64,000 nucleotides of DNA. Origin: Opitutus terrae PB90-1 (GTDB taxonomy: Bacteria; Verrucomicrobiota; Verrucomicrobiia; Opitutales; Opitutaceae). Each line of letters starts with the position of its first letter. Position 1 is the stretch's first letter. Positions 44,317 through 53,206 of the stretch are shown here, piece after piece. Below the pieces are notes generated by a model. That model was not told where the DNA came from, did not search any database, and worked only from the letters and a program-made list of their open reading frames with translations. The stretch spans positions 1,736,001 to 1,800,000 of the forward strand of contig NC_010571.1 of NCBI RefSeq assembly GCF_000019965.1. Reading direction: 5' to 3'. A program made the position numbers and the translations under genes.

Positions 44317-45021
44317 TCAGCGAGCGGGTGCGGCCAGCAACGACGGCAACTCGCCCAAGGTGGAAATTTGAAAGAAACGTCCAGGCGCCTCGGGCACCGC
44401 GGTGGCGCGTTCGTGCGCCCACGTCAGCGCATAGGGGACGTGCACCGCCGAGCCGCCGAGCGCGAGCACGGGCAGGATGTCGGATTTCAGCGAGTTGCCG
44501 ACCATGAGGAACTCGGTGGGCGGGATCCCGCGCCGCTGCAGAATCGTGGTGTAGGTCGGCTCGTTTTTCTCCGACACGATTTCGATGCCGCGGAAATGCG
44601 AAGCGATGCCGGACTTCGCGAGCTTGCGCTCCTGATCGCGCAGGTCGCCTTTCGTGATCAGGAGCAATTCGTGGGTGGGTGCGAGCGTGGCGAGCACCTC
44701 GCTGACGCCCTCCAGCAGTTCCACCGGGTGGTTCAGCATCTCGCGGCCGAGTCCGATGATCGTGCGAATCTCCTGGGCGCTGATCTTGCCGTCGGTGAGC
44801 TCGATCGCGGTCTCGACCGTGGAAAGCATGAAGCCCTTGATGCCGTAGCCGTAGAGCTCGAGATTGCGCATCTCGGTCGCGAAGAGCGTGCGGTCGACGG
44901 TGGCGGCGTCGTGATAGTGGGCGAGCAGCGCGCGATACCGCTCGTGCACGCGTTCGAAAATCGTCTCGTTGTGCCAAAGCGTGTCGTCGGCATCGAACCC
45001 GATCGCGCGGAGGTGCTGCAT
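44317..45021 (-). CDS. HAD-family hydrolase (phosphatase-like)
   Basis: A 234-residue haloacid-dehalogenase-fold enzyme. Motif I FDADDTLWHNE with Asp10 and Asp12, motif II LLITKGD near 108, a Lys near 128-135, and motif IV MVGNSLKSDILPVL near 165. The helical cap follows motif I. The sequence resembles HAD proteins of the YjjG/pyrimidine-nucleotidase type; the substrate is unknown. The ATG at 45021 is chosen because motif I should lie near the N-terminus; the frame is open 25 codons further. Confidence 0.85.
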   Translation of the reverse strand: MQHLRAIGFDADDTLWHNETIFERVHERYRALLAHYHDAATVDRTLFATEMRNLELYGYGIKGFMLSTVETAIELTDGKISAQEIRTIIGLGREMLNHPVELLEGVSEVLATLAPTHELLLITKGDLRDQERKLAKSGIASHFRGIEIVSEKNEPTYTTILQRRGIPPTEFLMVGNSLKSDILPVLALGGSAVHVPYALTWAHERATAVPEAPGRFFQISTLGELPSLLAAPAR

Positions 45022-45272
45022 GGCCGAATGCAAATCCGCCGGCCGCGCCCCACGCAAGCCCCGCTGCCGGCTTCGAAGGGGTGCAGTACGTGACACTTTC
45101 GGGCGGGCGCGGGCGCGTGCATGAGGACAGATGGAACCCGGTGCCCCGCCGGGTTGGGTTGGACGTGAATAGCGCGCGGCGGCCGCAGCCCGGTGGGACG
45201 CCGGGCGTCACCCGGAGCACCTCGAGCATGCGCGTCGTTGCGAGACCGCTCCAAGCCGCGACGACTGTTCGC

Positions 45273-46352
45273 TCAAAACAACTCCAGCTGATTTCCACCC
45301 GGACGGCGGAAATGCTCCGTGGACAGCGCGGGGCTTTCGTCGTTCAGGCCGTGCCGACGGCAAGCGATCTCGAAGACGCGGCGCAGGTGTTCGGCCCAGA
45401 TGCCTTGTCCGCTCCAGCGCTGCGCCCAGTCGCTGTCGTAGAGCGAGCCGCCGCGAAGCGCGCGCAGCCGCTCGACGACGCGCGCTTTCTTGTCTGGCTC
45501 GTGATCGTCGAGCCAGCGCAGGAACACGTCCTTCACCGAATATGGCAGGCGCAAAACGATATAGCCCGCCTGCCGCGCGCCCGCCGCCGCCGCGGCGGCG
45601 AGGATTCCGGGCAGCTCGTGATCCGTGAGCCCGGGGATGGTCGGCGCGACCATCACGCCCACGGGGATCCCGGCGGCGCTCAATTCGCGGATCGCGTTGA
45701 GCCGTGCCGGCGGCCGCGAGGCGCGTGGCTCCAGCTTGCCGGCCAGCGTGCTGTCGAGCGTCGTGACAGAGAAGTTCACGCGGACGCAGTGCCAGCGGGC
45801 GAGTTCGCGCAGCACGTCGAGATCGCGAGTGACCAACGCGTTTTTCGTGATGATCGAAATCGGGTGCCGCAGCTCGGCGCAGACCTCCAGGCAGTGACGA
45901 CTCAGCCGGAAATGGCGTTCGGCCGGCTGGTAGCAGTCGGTGACTCCGCTCATGGCGATCAGCTGCGGCTGCCAGCGTGGCGCGCCCAACTCGCGGCGAA
46001 GCAACTCGGGCGCGCGCAGTTTCACGAGAATCTTGGTTTCGAAATCGAGCCCGCTGCTCCAGCCGAGATACTCGTGAAATGGCCGGGCGAAGCAGTAGGC
46101 GCAGCCGTGCTCACAGCCGCGGTAAGGGTTGAGCCCGTATTCGAAACCGACGTCGGGACTTTGATTGCGCGTCAGCAGCGATTCGCTGGCGTCGAAGAAA
46201 AACTGCGTGCGGGGATTCGGGCGTTCCTCCGGTGGGCAGTCGCACCACTCGGCATCCGCGGGATCGAGGCTCAGGTGCTGCGACTCGAACCGGTTCGGCG
46301 GATTAATGTTGGCGCCGCGGCCAATAGGGGGAGTTGCGCCACATGTGTTCAC
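45273..46352 (-). CDS. Radical SAM protein, PA0069/SplB-like family
   Basis: A 359-residue radical SAM protein. The 4Fe-4S cysteines are Cys80, Cys84 and Cys87 (GCEHGCAYCFAR). The family features SPDVGFEYGLNPYRGCEHG, MSGVTDCYQPAE and VAPTIPGLTDHE are all present, as in PA0069-type proteins and distant spore photoproduct lyase relatives. The N-terminal 50 residues contain a CDCPPEERPNPRT segment. Biological role unknown. Confidence 0.88.
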   Translation of the reverse strand: MNTCGATPPIGRGANINPPNRFESQHLSLDPADAEWCDCPPEERPNPRTQFFFDASESLLTRNQSPDVGFEYGLNPYRGCEHGCAYCFARPFHEYLGWSSGLDFETKILVKLRAPELLRRELGAPRWQPQLIAMSGVTDCYQPAERHFRLSRHCLEVCAELRHPISIITKNALVTRDLDVLRELARWHCVRVNFSVTTLDSTLAGKLEPRASRPPARLNAIRELSAAGIPVGVMVAPTIPGLTDHELPGILAAAAAAGARQAGYIVLRLPYSVKDVFLRWLDDHEPDKKARVVERLRALRGGSLYDSDWAQRWSGQGIWAEHLRRVFEIACRRHGLNDESPALSTEHFRRPGGNQLELF

Positions 46353-46502
46353 CTGAACACAGGTGAGTCGTTTCGCGGCGGGTGCAAGTCGATCCGGCGA
46401 TGGCGCTCCCGGGAGGCATTCAGCCAGGTCATCGACCTGGCTTACAACCCGCCGGTCACGTTGAAGGCCATGGCGGTGCGATGGCTCTTCTGCTCGCAGT
46501 GC

Positions 46503-48047
46503 CTATCCGTGCCGGTGGGGCGCGACCGCGGTCGAACCGTTGGTGCCGCTGAGCTTCGACCAGAAGAAACCGTAGAGCGCGATGACCGCGAAGCACCCGA
46601 GTGGCATCAGGAAAGCGATCGACATGTCGTAGACGTCGCCCAGCCGACCCATGAGCTTCGGCATCAACGCGCCGCCGGTGATGGACATGACGATAAACGC
46701 CGAGGCTTTCTTTTTCGAGTCGGAGCCCAGTCCGTGGATGCCGAGCGAGAAGATGGTCGGAAACATGAGCGACATGAAAAAGAAGGTGCCGAACACCGCC
46801 ATCACGGAGAACTGCGGAATCTTCATGACGACGAGAGCGCAAAGCACGGCATTGATCGCGGCATACAGGCCGAGCACGCGATGGGCCGAAGCCTTGCTCA
46901 GAATCGCCGCCCCGATCACCCGGCCGATGAAGAAGAGGAAGAACCCAACGCTCAGCAGCCGGCTCGCGCCCGAGTCGGTCAGGCGCCAGAGCCCCTCCAG
47001 CTGGCCGACGCCATCGCTGCCGCCCAAGATCCAATTGACGAAACCACTTTGGCGAAGCCCATCCGTGACCGTCGGGATCTCGGTCATGTAGTTGATGAAA
47101 AAGCTGAAGATTCCGGCTTGGGCCGCCACATAGGCGAACTGCGAAATCGTGGCGCCCGAAAAGTGGGGATGGCCCCAGATGCTGTGCGTCGTGAGGCGTC
47201 GCGAAATGCGCCACAGCCATACGGCGATGATCACGAGTGGCGTCAGATAAAACCATCCACGAATCTCGATCATCATGACATAGGTCAGAATGGCGTAGAC
47301 GGAGAAGACCAGCACGCCTGCGCCGGCCAGCATGAGCGTAAAGGCCAGCCCTGGGTGCGCGATCACCTCGCCGGTCCGGACGGGTTCGTCGGTGTGATAC
47401 TCGTCCTCCACCTTGATTTCCGGCAGCTTCGCGCGCCAGAAGAGCACCACGAGACCCAGGACAAAAATCGCGATGATGAGATACGGGATGTAGAGCGTCT
47501 TGCTCGCCGCCTCGGCGCCGCCCGTGGTCGCATAGAAAAACTTCGACGCGATGACCGGCCCCATGATCCAGCCGAAGCCGTTGAACGACTGGGCGAGGTT
47601 GATGCGGAAGGTGGCTTTCTCCTGCGGACCGAGGACAGTGGTGTAGGGATTGGCCACCGTTTCCAGCACCGTGAGCCCCATCGCGACGAAACAGACGCCC
47701 AACAGGAAGCCCCAGAACTGCGCGATGTAGGTGGCCGGCACGAACCAGAAGCCTCCGAGCGAGACGAGCAGTAGCCCGAAGATGATGCCGCCCTTGTAGC
47801 CGATCTTTCTCGTGATCAGCCCCGCCGGCAGCGCCATGAGAGTGTAGCCAAAATAGTGCGCGAACTGCACCCAGGCCGACTGCGCCTTGGAGAGGCCCAG
47901 CAGGTTCTGAAAGTGCTTGTCCATCGTGTCGATCATGCTGTTGAGCACGGCCCAAAGCATGAAAAGCGTCGCGACGAGGAAGAACGCGGCGGCGTAGCTG
48001 CGTCCGTCGGGCGATTGAAAGACGCCGCGGGATTTCGGGGTAGTCAT
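46503..48047 (-). CDS. fucP: L-fucose:H+ symporter
   Basis: A 514-residue major-facilitator protein of the FucP group: FFLVATLFMLWAVLNSMIDTM (helix 1) and FAHYFGYTLMALPAGLITRKIGYKGG (helix 2 and loop) are characteristic, as is the long cytoplasmic insert EVKVEDEYHTDEPV between helices 6 and 7. It imports L-fucose, and in relatives L-galactose or D-arabinose. It lies downstream of a sugar dehydrogenase, an L-galactose-dehydrogenase-like reductase and a lactonase-like hydrolase on the same strand, which together suggest non-phosphorylating L-fucose breakdown. Confidence 0.9.
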   Translation of the reverse strand: MTTPKSRGVFQSPDGRSYAAAFFLVATLFMLWAVLNSMIDTMDKHFQNLLGLSKAQSAWVQFAHYFGYTLMALPAGLITRKIGYKGGIIFGLLLVSLGGFWFVPATYIAQFWGFLLGVCFVAMGLTVLETVANPYTTVLGPQEKATFRINLAQSFNGFGWIMGPVIASKFFYATTGGAEAASKTLYIPYLIIAIFVLGLVVLFWRAKLPEIKVEDEYHTDEPVRTGEVIAHPGLAFTLMLAGAGVLVFSVYAILTYVMMIEIRGWFYLTPLVIIAVWLWRISRRLTTHSIWGHPHFSGATISQFAYVAAQAGIFSFFINYMTEIPTVTDGLRQSGFVNWILGGSDGVGQLEGLWRLTDSGASRLLSVGFFLFFIGRVIGAAILSKASAHRVLGLYAAINAVLCALVVMKIPQFSVMAVFGTFFFMSLMFPTIFSLGIHGLGSDSKKKASAFIVMSITGGALMPKLMGRLGDVYDMSIAFLMPLGCFAVIALYGFFWSKLSGTNGSTAVAPHRHG

Positions 48048-48089
48048 GTTTGGGGTGAAACGAGTGGGGAAAACGGCGGTGGGCCCGGA

Positions 48090-49121
48090 TCAATCCGCGA
48101 CGTGGATCATCGCTTTCAATACTCCGGAGGCGGGCTCGGTCCAGCTCGAGAAACGGTCCGGCACGTCGGTCAGCGCGGCCCGATGAGTGATCCAGGGCGT
48201 GGTGTCGACGCGTCCAGACTCGACGAGATCGATGATCCGGCGGAAATCCTCCGGGCGCGAGTTGCGGCTGGCGAGTAGCGTGAGTTCGCGCCGGTGAAAA
48301 TTCGGATCGTTGAACGTCACGTCGCCGGGAAACAGTCCGACGAATACGAGCCGGCCACCCGGCGCCGGATAGTGAAACGCCGCTGCCATCGAGGCCGCGT
48401 TGCCGGTCGCGTCGAAGACCGCCGTGGGCAGATCGCCGGCGGTGAGTTCACCGAGCCGCGCGGCCACGTCGGCGTCCCGCGCGTCAATCAGGTCGCTAGC
48501 CGCAAGCGCCAGCCGCTCGTGGCAGAAGGCGAGTCGGGCTGGGTTGACGTCGACGACGAGCACGCGGGCTCCGGCGGCGAGGGCAAACTGGATCACGGAA
48601 AGCCCAATCGGTCCCGCGCCGAGCACGGCGACCGTCTCGCCGGGAGTGACGGCGGCGCGCTGGACCGCGTGGGCGCCGATACCCAGCGTTTCCACCAGGG
48701 CGAGCTGATCGAAGGAAAGGAGGCGGGACCGGTGCAGCTTGGCCGCGGGCAGGACCAAACGTTCACGCATTCCGCCGTCGACATGGACGCCGAGCACCTG
48801 CAGATCGCGGCAGCAGTTGGGTTTTCCCTGGCGGCAGGCGATGCAACGGCCGCAGTTGAGATAAGGCTCGACGGCACAGCGGTCGTTCGCGGCGACGTTG
48901 GTCACTCCGGCGCCGACGGCGAGAACCTCGACGCCTAGCTCGTGGCCGAGGATGCGCGGGTAGGAAAAGAACGGCTGCCGGCCGGCGAAGGCGTGCAGGT
49001 CGGTGCCGCAGACTCCGACGCGGTGCACGCGCACCAACGCCTCGCCGGCGCCTGGCGCGGCGGGTTCGGGCGAGGTGGCGCCGATCAGTCGGCCGGGTTC
49101 CTGGAGAATCAGCGTGTTCAT
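48090..49121 (-). CDS. Zinc-dependent medium-chain alcohol/polyol dehydrogenase
   Basis: A 343-residue zinc dehydrogenase. Catalytic zinc ligands lie in GVCGTDLHA (Cys ~38) and GHEL (His ~60); the structural zinc has the four-Cys set CGRCIACRQGKPNC near 90-103; the NAD loop is VLGAGPIGLSV near 165. Its place between fucP and the aldo/keto reductase suggests oxidation of an intermediate of L-fucose breakdown, for example 2-keto-3-deoxy-L-fuconate or L-fucose itself; in the known pathway that step is usually done by a short-chain dehydrogenase, so the assignment is inference. ATG at 49121. Confidence 0.85.
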   Translation of the reverse strand: MNTLILQEPGRLIGATSPEPAAPGAGEALVRVHRVGVCGTDLHAFAGRQPFFSYPRILGHELGVEVLAVGAGVTNVAANDRCAVEPYLNCGRCIACRQGKPNCCRDLQVLGVHVDGGMRERLVLPAAKLHRSRLLSFDQLALVETLGIGAHAVQRAAVTPGETVAVLGAGPIGLSVIQFALAAGARVLVVDVNPARLAFCHERLALAASDLIDARDADVAARLGELTAGDLPTAVFDATGNAASMAAAFHYPAPGGRLVFVGLFPGDVTFNDPNFHRRELTLLASRNSRPEDFRRIIDLVESGRVDTTPWITHRAALTDVPDRFSSWTEPASGVLKAMIHVAD

Positions 49122-49149
49122 AACAGCAGCAGCAATTCGGCGGGTGCGC

Positions 49150-50103
49150 TCAGCCGATGATCGGGTCGCGGTTTTCCGGCCGACCGCGGGTAAAGTTGTG
49201 ATTGTGGATCGGCTGCAGAATCTCGAGCACCCGCGCCAGCAACTCGCGATCGACCGGTTCGCTGGCGTACGCGATGTTGCGGCGGATGTTTTCCGAGCTG
49301 GCACTGCCCACCAGCGTCGTGGCGATGCCCGGGTGCGCGACGGCGAACTGAATCGCGAGTTTCACGATGTCGGCGCCGACCGACTGGCAAAATTCGACGG
49401 CCCGTCGCGCGCCGGCGACGAGCGCGGGCGGAGCGGGATGCCATGACGGCACGCCGCGGGGCGTGAGCAGACCCATGCCGATCGGCGAGGCGTTGATCAC
49501 GCCGACGCGCTTTTGCTCGAAGTAGGGGAGGAGCGATTCGAGCGAGGAGTCGTTGAGCTCGTAGTGGCAGAACGAGAGCACCGTCTCGACTGCACCGGGG
49601 GCCACGCGATCGATGACTGCGGGGAAAATCTTCAGCGGCAGCCCGGTGATCCCGATGTGTCCGATTCGGCCGGCTTGTTTCAGCTGCAGCAGGGCCGGGA
49701 TGGTTTCGGTGACGATCTGGTCGAGCGACGCGAACTCGATGTCATGGCACTGCAGCAGATCGATGTAGTCGACGCCCAGCCGCGCACAACTTTCGTCGAG
49801 GCTGCGGGTGACCCGTGCAGCCGAGAAGTCGAATTCGCCTTCGCCGTATTGACCAGCCTTGGTCGCCAGAAAATAGCGATCGCGGGGAATTTCCCGGAGG
49901 GCCTTGCCGAGCACCGTCTCGGCGCGCGTGGCGCCGTAGTAGGGCGACACGTCGATGAAGTTGATGCCGAGGTCCACCGCGGTATGCACGGTGCGGATGC
50001 TTTCCGCGTCGTCGGTGGTCCGGAAAACACCGCCCAGCGAGGACGCGCCGAAGCTGAGGATCGAGACGTCGAGACCGGTGTTTCCGAGGCGGCGGCGGTG
50101 CAT
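49150..50103 (-). CDS. Aldo/keto reductase, L-galactose/L-fucose 1-dehydrogenase-like
   Basis: A 317-residue NAD(P)-dependent barrel enzyme with the catalytic tetrad Asp51, Tyr56, Lys82 and His120. The N-terminus (RRLGNTGLDVSILSFGASSLG) and NFIDVSPYYGATRAE closely resemble plant L-galactose dehydrogenase. L-fucose is 6-deoxy-L-galactose, so oxidation of L-fucose to L-fuconolactone fits the fucP and lactonase neighbours. The ATG at 50103 directly follows a repeat array; codons further upstream are repeat, not gene. Confidence 0.87.
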   Translation of the reverse strand: MHRRRLGNTGLDVSILSFGASSLGGVFRTTDDAESIRTVHTAVDLGINFIDVSPYYGATRAETVLGKALREIPRDRYFLATKAGQYGEGEFDFSAARVTRSLDESCARLGVDYIDLLQCHDIEFASLDQIVTETIPALLQLKQAGRIGHIGITGLPLKIFPAVIDRVAPGAVETVLSFCHYELNDSSLESLLPYFEQKRVGVINASPIGMGLLTPRGVPSWHPAPPALVAGARRAVEFCQSVGADIVKLAIQFAVAHPGIATTLVGSASSENIRRNIAYASEPVDRELLARVLEILQPIHNHNFTRGRPENRDPIIG

Positions 50104-50117
50104 GGAAAGGAAATTCA

Positions 50118-50196
50118 GCCGAGAGCCGAGCGTCCAGAGCGGAGAGCCGGAGCCGTTGAGAGTTGAGCGTTGAGAGTTGAGAGCCGAAAGCCGCCA
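50118..50196. repeat. AGAGCTGAGAGTC-type repeat array upstream of the aldo/keto reductase gene
   Basis: Units such as GAGAGCCGAGCGTCCAGAGC and TTGAGAGTTGAGCGTTGAGA, starting 15 bases upstream of the reductase ATG and filling most of the spacer to the lactonase gene. Confidence 0.82.
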
Positions 50197-50254
50197 ACTG
50201 GAGGCAACCGGTTCCCGGCGCGGCAATGTAGGCTCTGGATTCGCGGCTGCATGG

Positions 50255-51097
50255 TCACGACTGATCAGCGAGTCGATAGAACGCCGTCGCCGTGCCACCG
50301 AGAACCGCGGCGCGTTCATCGGCCGACAAGGTCCGCACGCAGTCGTCCACGAAAGCGAACCAGCGGGCGTAGTCGGCGGCGACGAGGCAGACCGGCCAAT
50401 CCGAGCCGAACATCAGCCGGCGCGGACCGAACGTTTCGAGCGCGACGTCGAAGTAGGGGCGGAGCAACTCGGGCGTCCAGTGCCAGCCGGGCACCTCGGT
50501 GACGACGCCGGAAAACTTGCAGCAGATCCGCTCGCGCCGGGCGAGTTCGCGGAGTTGTTCGCGCCACTCGCGCGGCGGTGCGCCCTGCACGACGGGCTTC
50601 GCAATGTGGTCGAGCACGATGCGGAGCGACGGATGCCGATCCGCCCACGCAACGGCTGTCGGCAACTGCCGGGCGAAGATCAGGAGATCGTAAGTCAACC
50701 CGCGCGCGCTGACCTCCTCGAGCGCCTCATTGAACTTGGCGTCCGCGAAATAGCCGTCCGGTTCGGCCTGCAGGACGTGCCGGAGGCCTTTGAATCGCGG
50801 ATTCGCGGCAAACCGATCGAGCAACGCTCCGATCCGCGCGCCCTCGTCTGCGAGCGGCAGCCAGCCGACCACGCCCTTGACCAGCGGATGCGCCGCCGCC
50901 AGCTGCAGCAGCCACTCGGTCTCGGCGAGCGACTGTCGCGCCTGGACGGCCACGCTGCCATCGAGTCCGACCGTGGACAGATGAGGCGCCAGGTCCGCCG
51001 GCAGGAAATCGCGGCGAATGGCCTGCAGGGAATCGTCGATCCACCCGTAGTCGGCGGCACGGTAGCGCCAGAAGTGTTGGTGGGCGTCGATCTGCAT
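50255..51097 (-). CDS. Amidohydrolase family 2 protein, probable L-fuconolactone hydrolase
   Basis: A 280-residue TIM-barrel metal hydrolase. Metal ligands His6 and His8 (MQIDAHQHFW), a His in IVLDHIAKP near 165, and an Asp in FGSDWPVCL near 237. This is the pattern of COG3618 sugar lactonases, including L-fucono-1,4-lactonase and L-rhamnono-lactonase. With the L-galactose-dehydrogenase-like reductase and FucP next to it, opening of L-fuconolactone to L-fuconate is the likely reaction. No fuconate dehydratase gene lies in the window. Confidence 0.87.
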   Translation of the reverse strand: MQIDAHQHFWRYRAADYGWIDDSLQAIRRDFLPADLAPHLSTVGLDGSVAVQARQSLAETEWLLQLAAAHPLVKGVVGWLPLADEGARIGALLDRFAANPRFKGLRHVLQAEPDGYFADAKFNEALEEVSARGLTYDLLIFARQLPTAVAWADRHPSLRIVLDHIAKPVVQGAPPREWREQLRELARRERICCKFSGVVTEVPGWHWTPELLRPYFDVALETFGPRRLMFGSDWPVCLVAADYARWFAFVDDCVRTLSADERAAVLGGTATAFYRLADQS

Positions 51098-51148
51098 GCG
51101 CAGGGGGCGGGGAGGCAGGACAAGCGTAGCCGATTGTCGGGAGGAGTT

Positions 51149-51190
51149 GAATGGCGGTTCTTGCCCGTGGAATGGCGATTCTTGACTCGT
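51149..51190. promoter_or_regulatory. Tandem 21-bp direct repeats, probable AraC-type operator
   Basis: GAATGGCGGTTCTTGCCCGT (51149-51168) and GAATGGCGATTCTTGACTCG (51170-51189) are direct repeats spaced exactly 21 bases, two helix turns, in the divergent gap between the lactonase gene and the AraC regulator. Tandem half-sites of this spacing are typical for AraC-family dimers. Confidence 0.7.
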
Positions 51191-51224
51191 TGCTTTCCGG
51201 AGCTGACCTGGCTTTGCTCGCGTG

Positions 51225-52100
51225 ATGCCCCGCCGTTCTCTGCCGTTGCCTGGGTTTATGTCGAGTCAAGTGGCCGAGGCGCGGAGGTTTTATGTGGAAC
51301 GAACCTCGGACGGCGGGCCGGGACCGTTCGTGGTCGGCGGCGGCTGGGAGCGCTGCGCGGTGGACTATGAGATCCGGCGAGCAGGGTTTCCGCACGTCAC
51401 GCTCGAGTTCGTGGCGGGGGGGCGCGGCGATCTGCAGATGAACGGCCGATCGCATGCGCTGACCCGCGGCTGCGTGTTCGCTTACGGCCCGGGGATTGCG
51501 CACGCGATCACGACCGATCCCGCGGACCGATTGTCCAAATACTTCGTCAACTTTTCGGGCCGTGGTGCTGCGGCCGTGATGCGGTCTGCGGGGCTGACGC
51601 TGGGCGAATGTCACGCGGTGGCCGCGGTCGACGAGGTGCAGGCAGCATTCGAGCAGTTGTTGTTCGCCGGGCGACGCGGCACGCGAACCGGAGCGCGGAT
51701 CGCGGCGCTGCAGGGGCAGATCCTGCTGCTGCTGGTGTCCGAGGTCCGGTTGCCCAACGCACAGCGGTCGAATCCGTCGCTCGCCACCTTCCTGCGGTGC
51801 CAGCGTTTCCTGGAGGAACATTTTCTGGCCGTGAGCACCGCGGAGGAGGCGGCGGCCGCTTGTCGGGTGGCGCCGGCGTATCTGAGCCGGTTGTTCCAGC
51901 GGTTCGCCGGCCAACCGCCCTATCGATTCTTGATGCGGTTGAAGATGCACCATGCGGCCACGCTGCTGGAGGAGAAACAACTGATCGTGCGCGAGGCGGC
52001 GGACGTGCTGGGGATGGATCCGTTCCATTTCTCCCGGGCCTTCAAGCGCGTGCACGGGCTGTCGCCGCTGGCGTTTCTGCGGAGTCGCAGCACGGGATGA
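51225..52100 (+). CDS. AraC-family transcriptional regulator
   Basis: A 291-residue regulator: N-terminal cupin-like sugar-sensing domain (~25-170, with GPFVVGGGWERCAVDYEIRR and LTRGCVFAYGPGIAH), and a C-terminal double helix-turn-helix (~190-290) with CRVAPAYLSRLFQRFAGQPP and ADVLGMDPFHFSRAFKRVHG. Divergent from the lactonase-reductase-dehydrogenase-fucP genes and next to a tandem direct-repeat operator, so probably their activator, responding to L-fucose or a derivative. An overlapping GTG at 51222 adds one residue. Confidence 0.9.
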   Translation: MPRRSLPLPGFMSSQVAEARRFYVERTSDGGPGPFVVGGGWERCAVDYEIRRAGFPHVTLEFVAGGRGDLQMNGRSHALTRGCVFAYGPGIAHAITTDPADRLSKYFVNFSGRGAAAVMRSAGLTLGECHAVAAVDEVQAAFEQLLFAGRRGTRTGARIAALQGQILLLLVSEVRLPNAQRSNPSLATFLRCQRFLEEHFLAVSTAEEAAAACRVAPAYLSRLFQRFAGQPPYRFLMRLKMHHAATLLEEKQLIVREAADVLGMDPFHFSRAFKRVHGLSPLAFLRSRSTG

Positions 52101-52232
52101 ACCGGTAGGTGGCACGGGCATGCGCAGTGCCGTTCCAGGTTTGCGCTGGCACCTTGGCTCAGCGACCGTGTCGCACTCCACCCCATGCATTCCTGGGTTT
52201 CCTGTCAGTTATCCGGTGCCCGCTGGCCGGCG

Positions 52233-53075
52233 ATGAGTTGCCGCGTGTTCGTGGCTGCGGCTCTGCTTGGTCTTGCCTCCCTCCGTGCGCAGGAGAGCGA
52301 ATCGTTGGCGGAGCGCGGGCTCAAGCAGTTGATCGAACAGCAGCAGGCGCTGATGGCCGAGGCGGCGAAGGAGAACCCCAAGTTCGACGAAGAGGCGTTT
52401 GCGCAGCAGATGGAGCAGGTGTGCCGCGGCTACGAGGCGCTGTTGCGCGCGAACCCGAACCTCGCACAGGGGTACGCCGCGTATGGTTACCTGCTCAGCA
52501 AGCTCGACCAGCGCAAGCAGGCGATCGTGATGCTGCTGAAGGCGAACGAGCTCGATCCGAACCAGCCGCTGGTGAAAAACCAGATCGGCAATTACCTGGC
52601 GGAAGAGGGCAAGCCGCTCGAGGCGGTGAACTATTTCCTCGCCGCGATCAAACTCGCGCCCAGGGAACCGCTTTACCACTACCAGCTCGGCACGCTGCTG
52701 CACGAAGCCCGCGACGATTTCATCACGTCGGGCGAGTGGAAGGCGGACGCGATCGACCGCGCCATCCATCACGCATTCCGGCAGGCGGCGGAACTCGCGC
52801 CGGACCGGATCGAGTTCACCTATCGCTACGCCGAGTCCTTTTACGAAATGAACCCGCCCGACTGGGACGGAGCCTTGAAGGCGTGGAGTGAACTGGAGGA
52901 GAAAGCGCCGACGCCGGTCGAGCGCGAGACGATGCGGCTGCATGCGGCGAATGTGCTGATCAAGCAGGACAAACGGGATCACGCCCGGGCGCTGCTGGAG
53001 ACCGTGCAGGAGCCGGCGCTGCAAACGCAGAAACAGAAGTTGTTGGATCAACTCGCCAAACCGGCGGAGAGCTGA
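52233..53075 (+). CDS. Exported TPR-repeat protein
   Basis: A 280-residue protein with a signal peptide (RVFVAAALLGLASLRAQ), so probably periplasmic or membrane-attached. Four or five TPR-type helical pairs span residues ~50-270, for example NPNLAQGYAAYGYLLSKLDQ and APREPLYHYQLGTLLHEA. TPR arrays mediate protein contacts; no partner is evident. The ATG at 52233 (MSCRVFVAAALL) is preferred to 52185. It stands alone between the AraC gene and a membrane protein gene. Confidence 0.8.
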   Translation: MSCRVFVAAALLGLASLRAQESESLAERGLKQLIEQQQALMAEAAKENPKFDEEAFAQQMEQVCRGYEALLRANPNLAQGYAAYGYLLSKLDQRKQAIVMLLKANELDPNQPLVKNQIGNYLAEEGKPLEAVNYFLAAIKLAPREPLYHYQLGTLLHEARDDFITSGEWKADAIDRAIHHAFRQAAELAPDRIEFTYRYAESFYEMNPPDWDGALKAWSELEEKAPTPVERETMRLHAANVLIKQDKRDHARALLETVQEPALQTQKQKLLDQLAKPAES

Positions 53076-53123
53076 AAGCGCAGCGGTCCGGTTGCGCCAA
53101 ACCTTCCGGCCGCCTCGCCTTCG

Positions 53124-53206
53124 TGGCACGGGCATCTTGCCCGTGTTGCGGTCCTGCCCGTGACGGCGGCGCGGCGAGCTTCCTCGGGCGGGATGCCCGT
53201 GCCACG
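53124..53206. repeat. Palindromic element, GTGGCACGGGCATCTTGCCC type
   Basis: Arms 53124-53144 and 53186-53206 are inverted with 19 of 21 matches. A partial copy (GGTGGCACGGGCATGC) lies at 52109, and relatives at 25266 and 28414. Confidence 0.85.
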
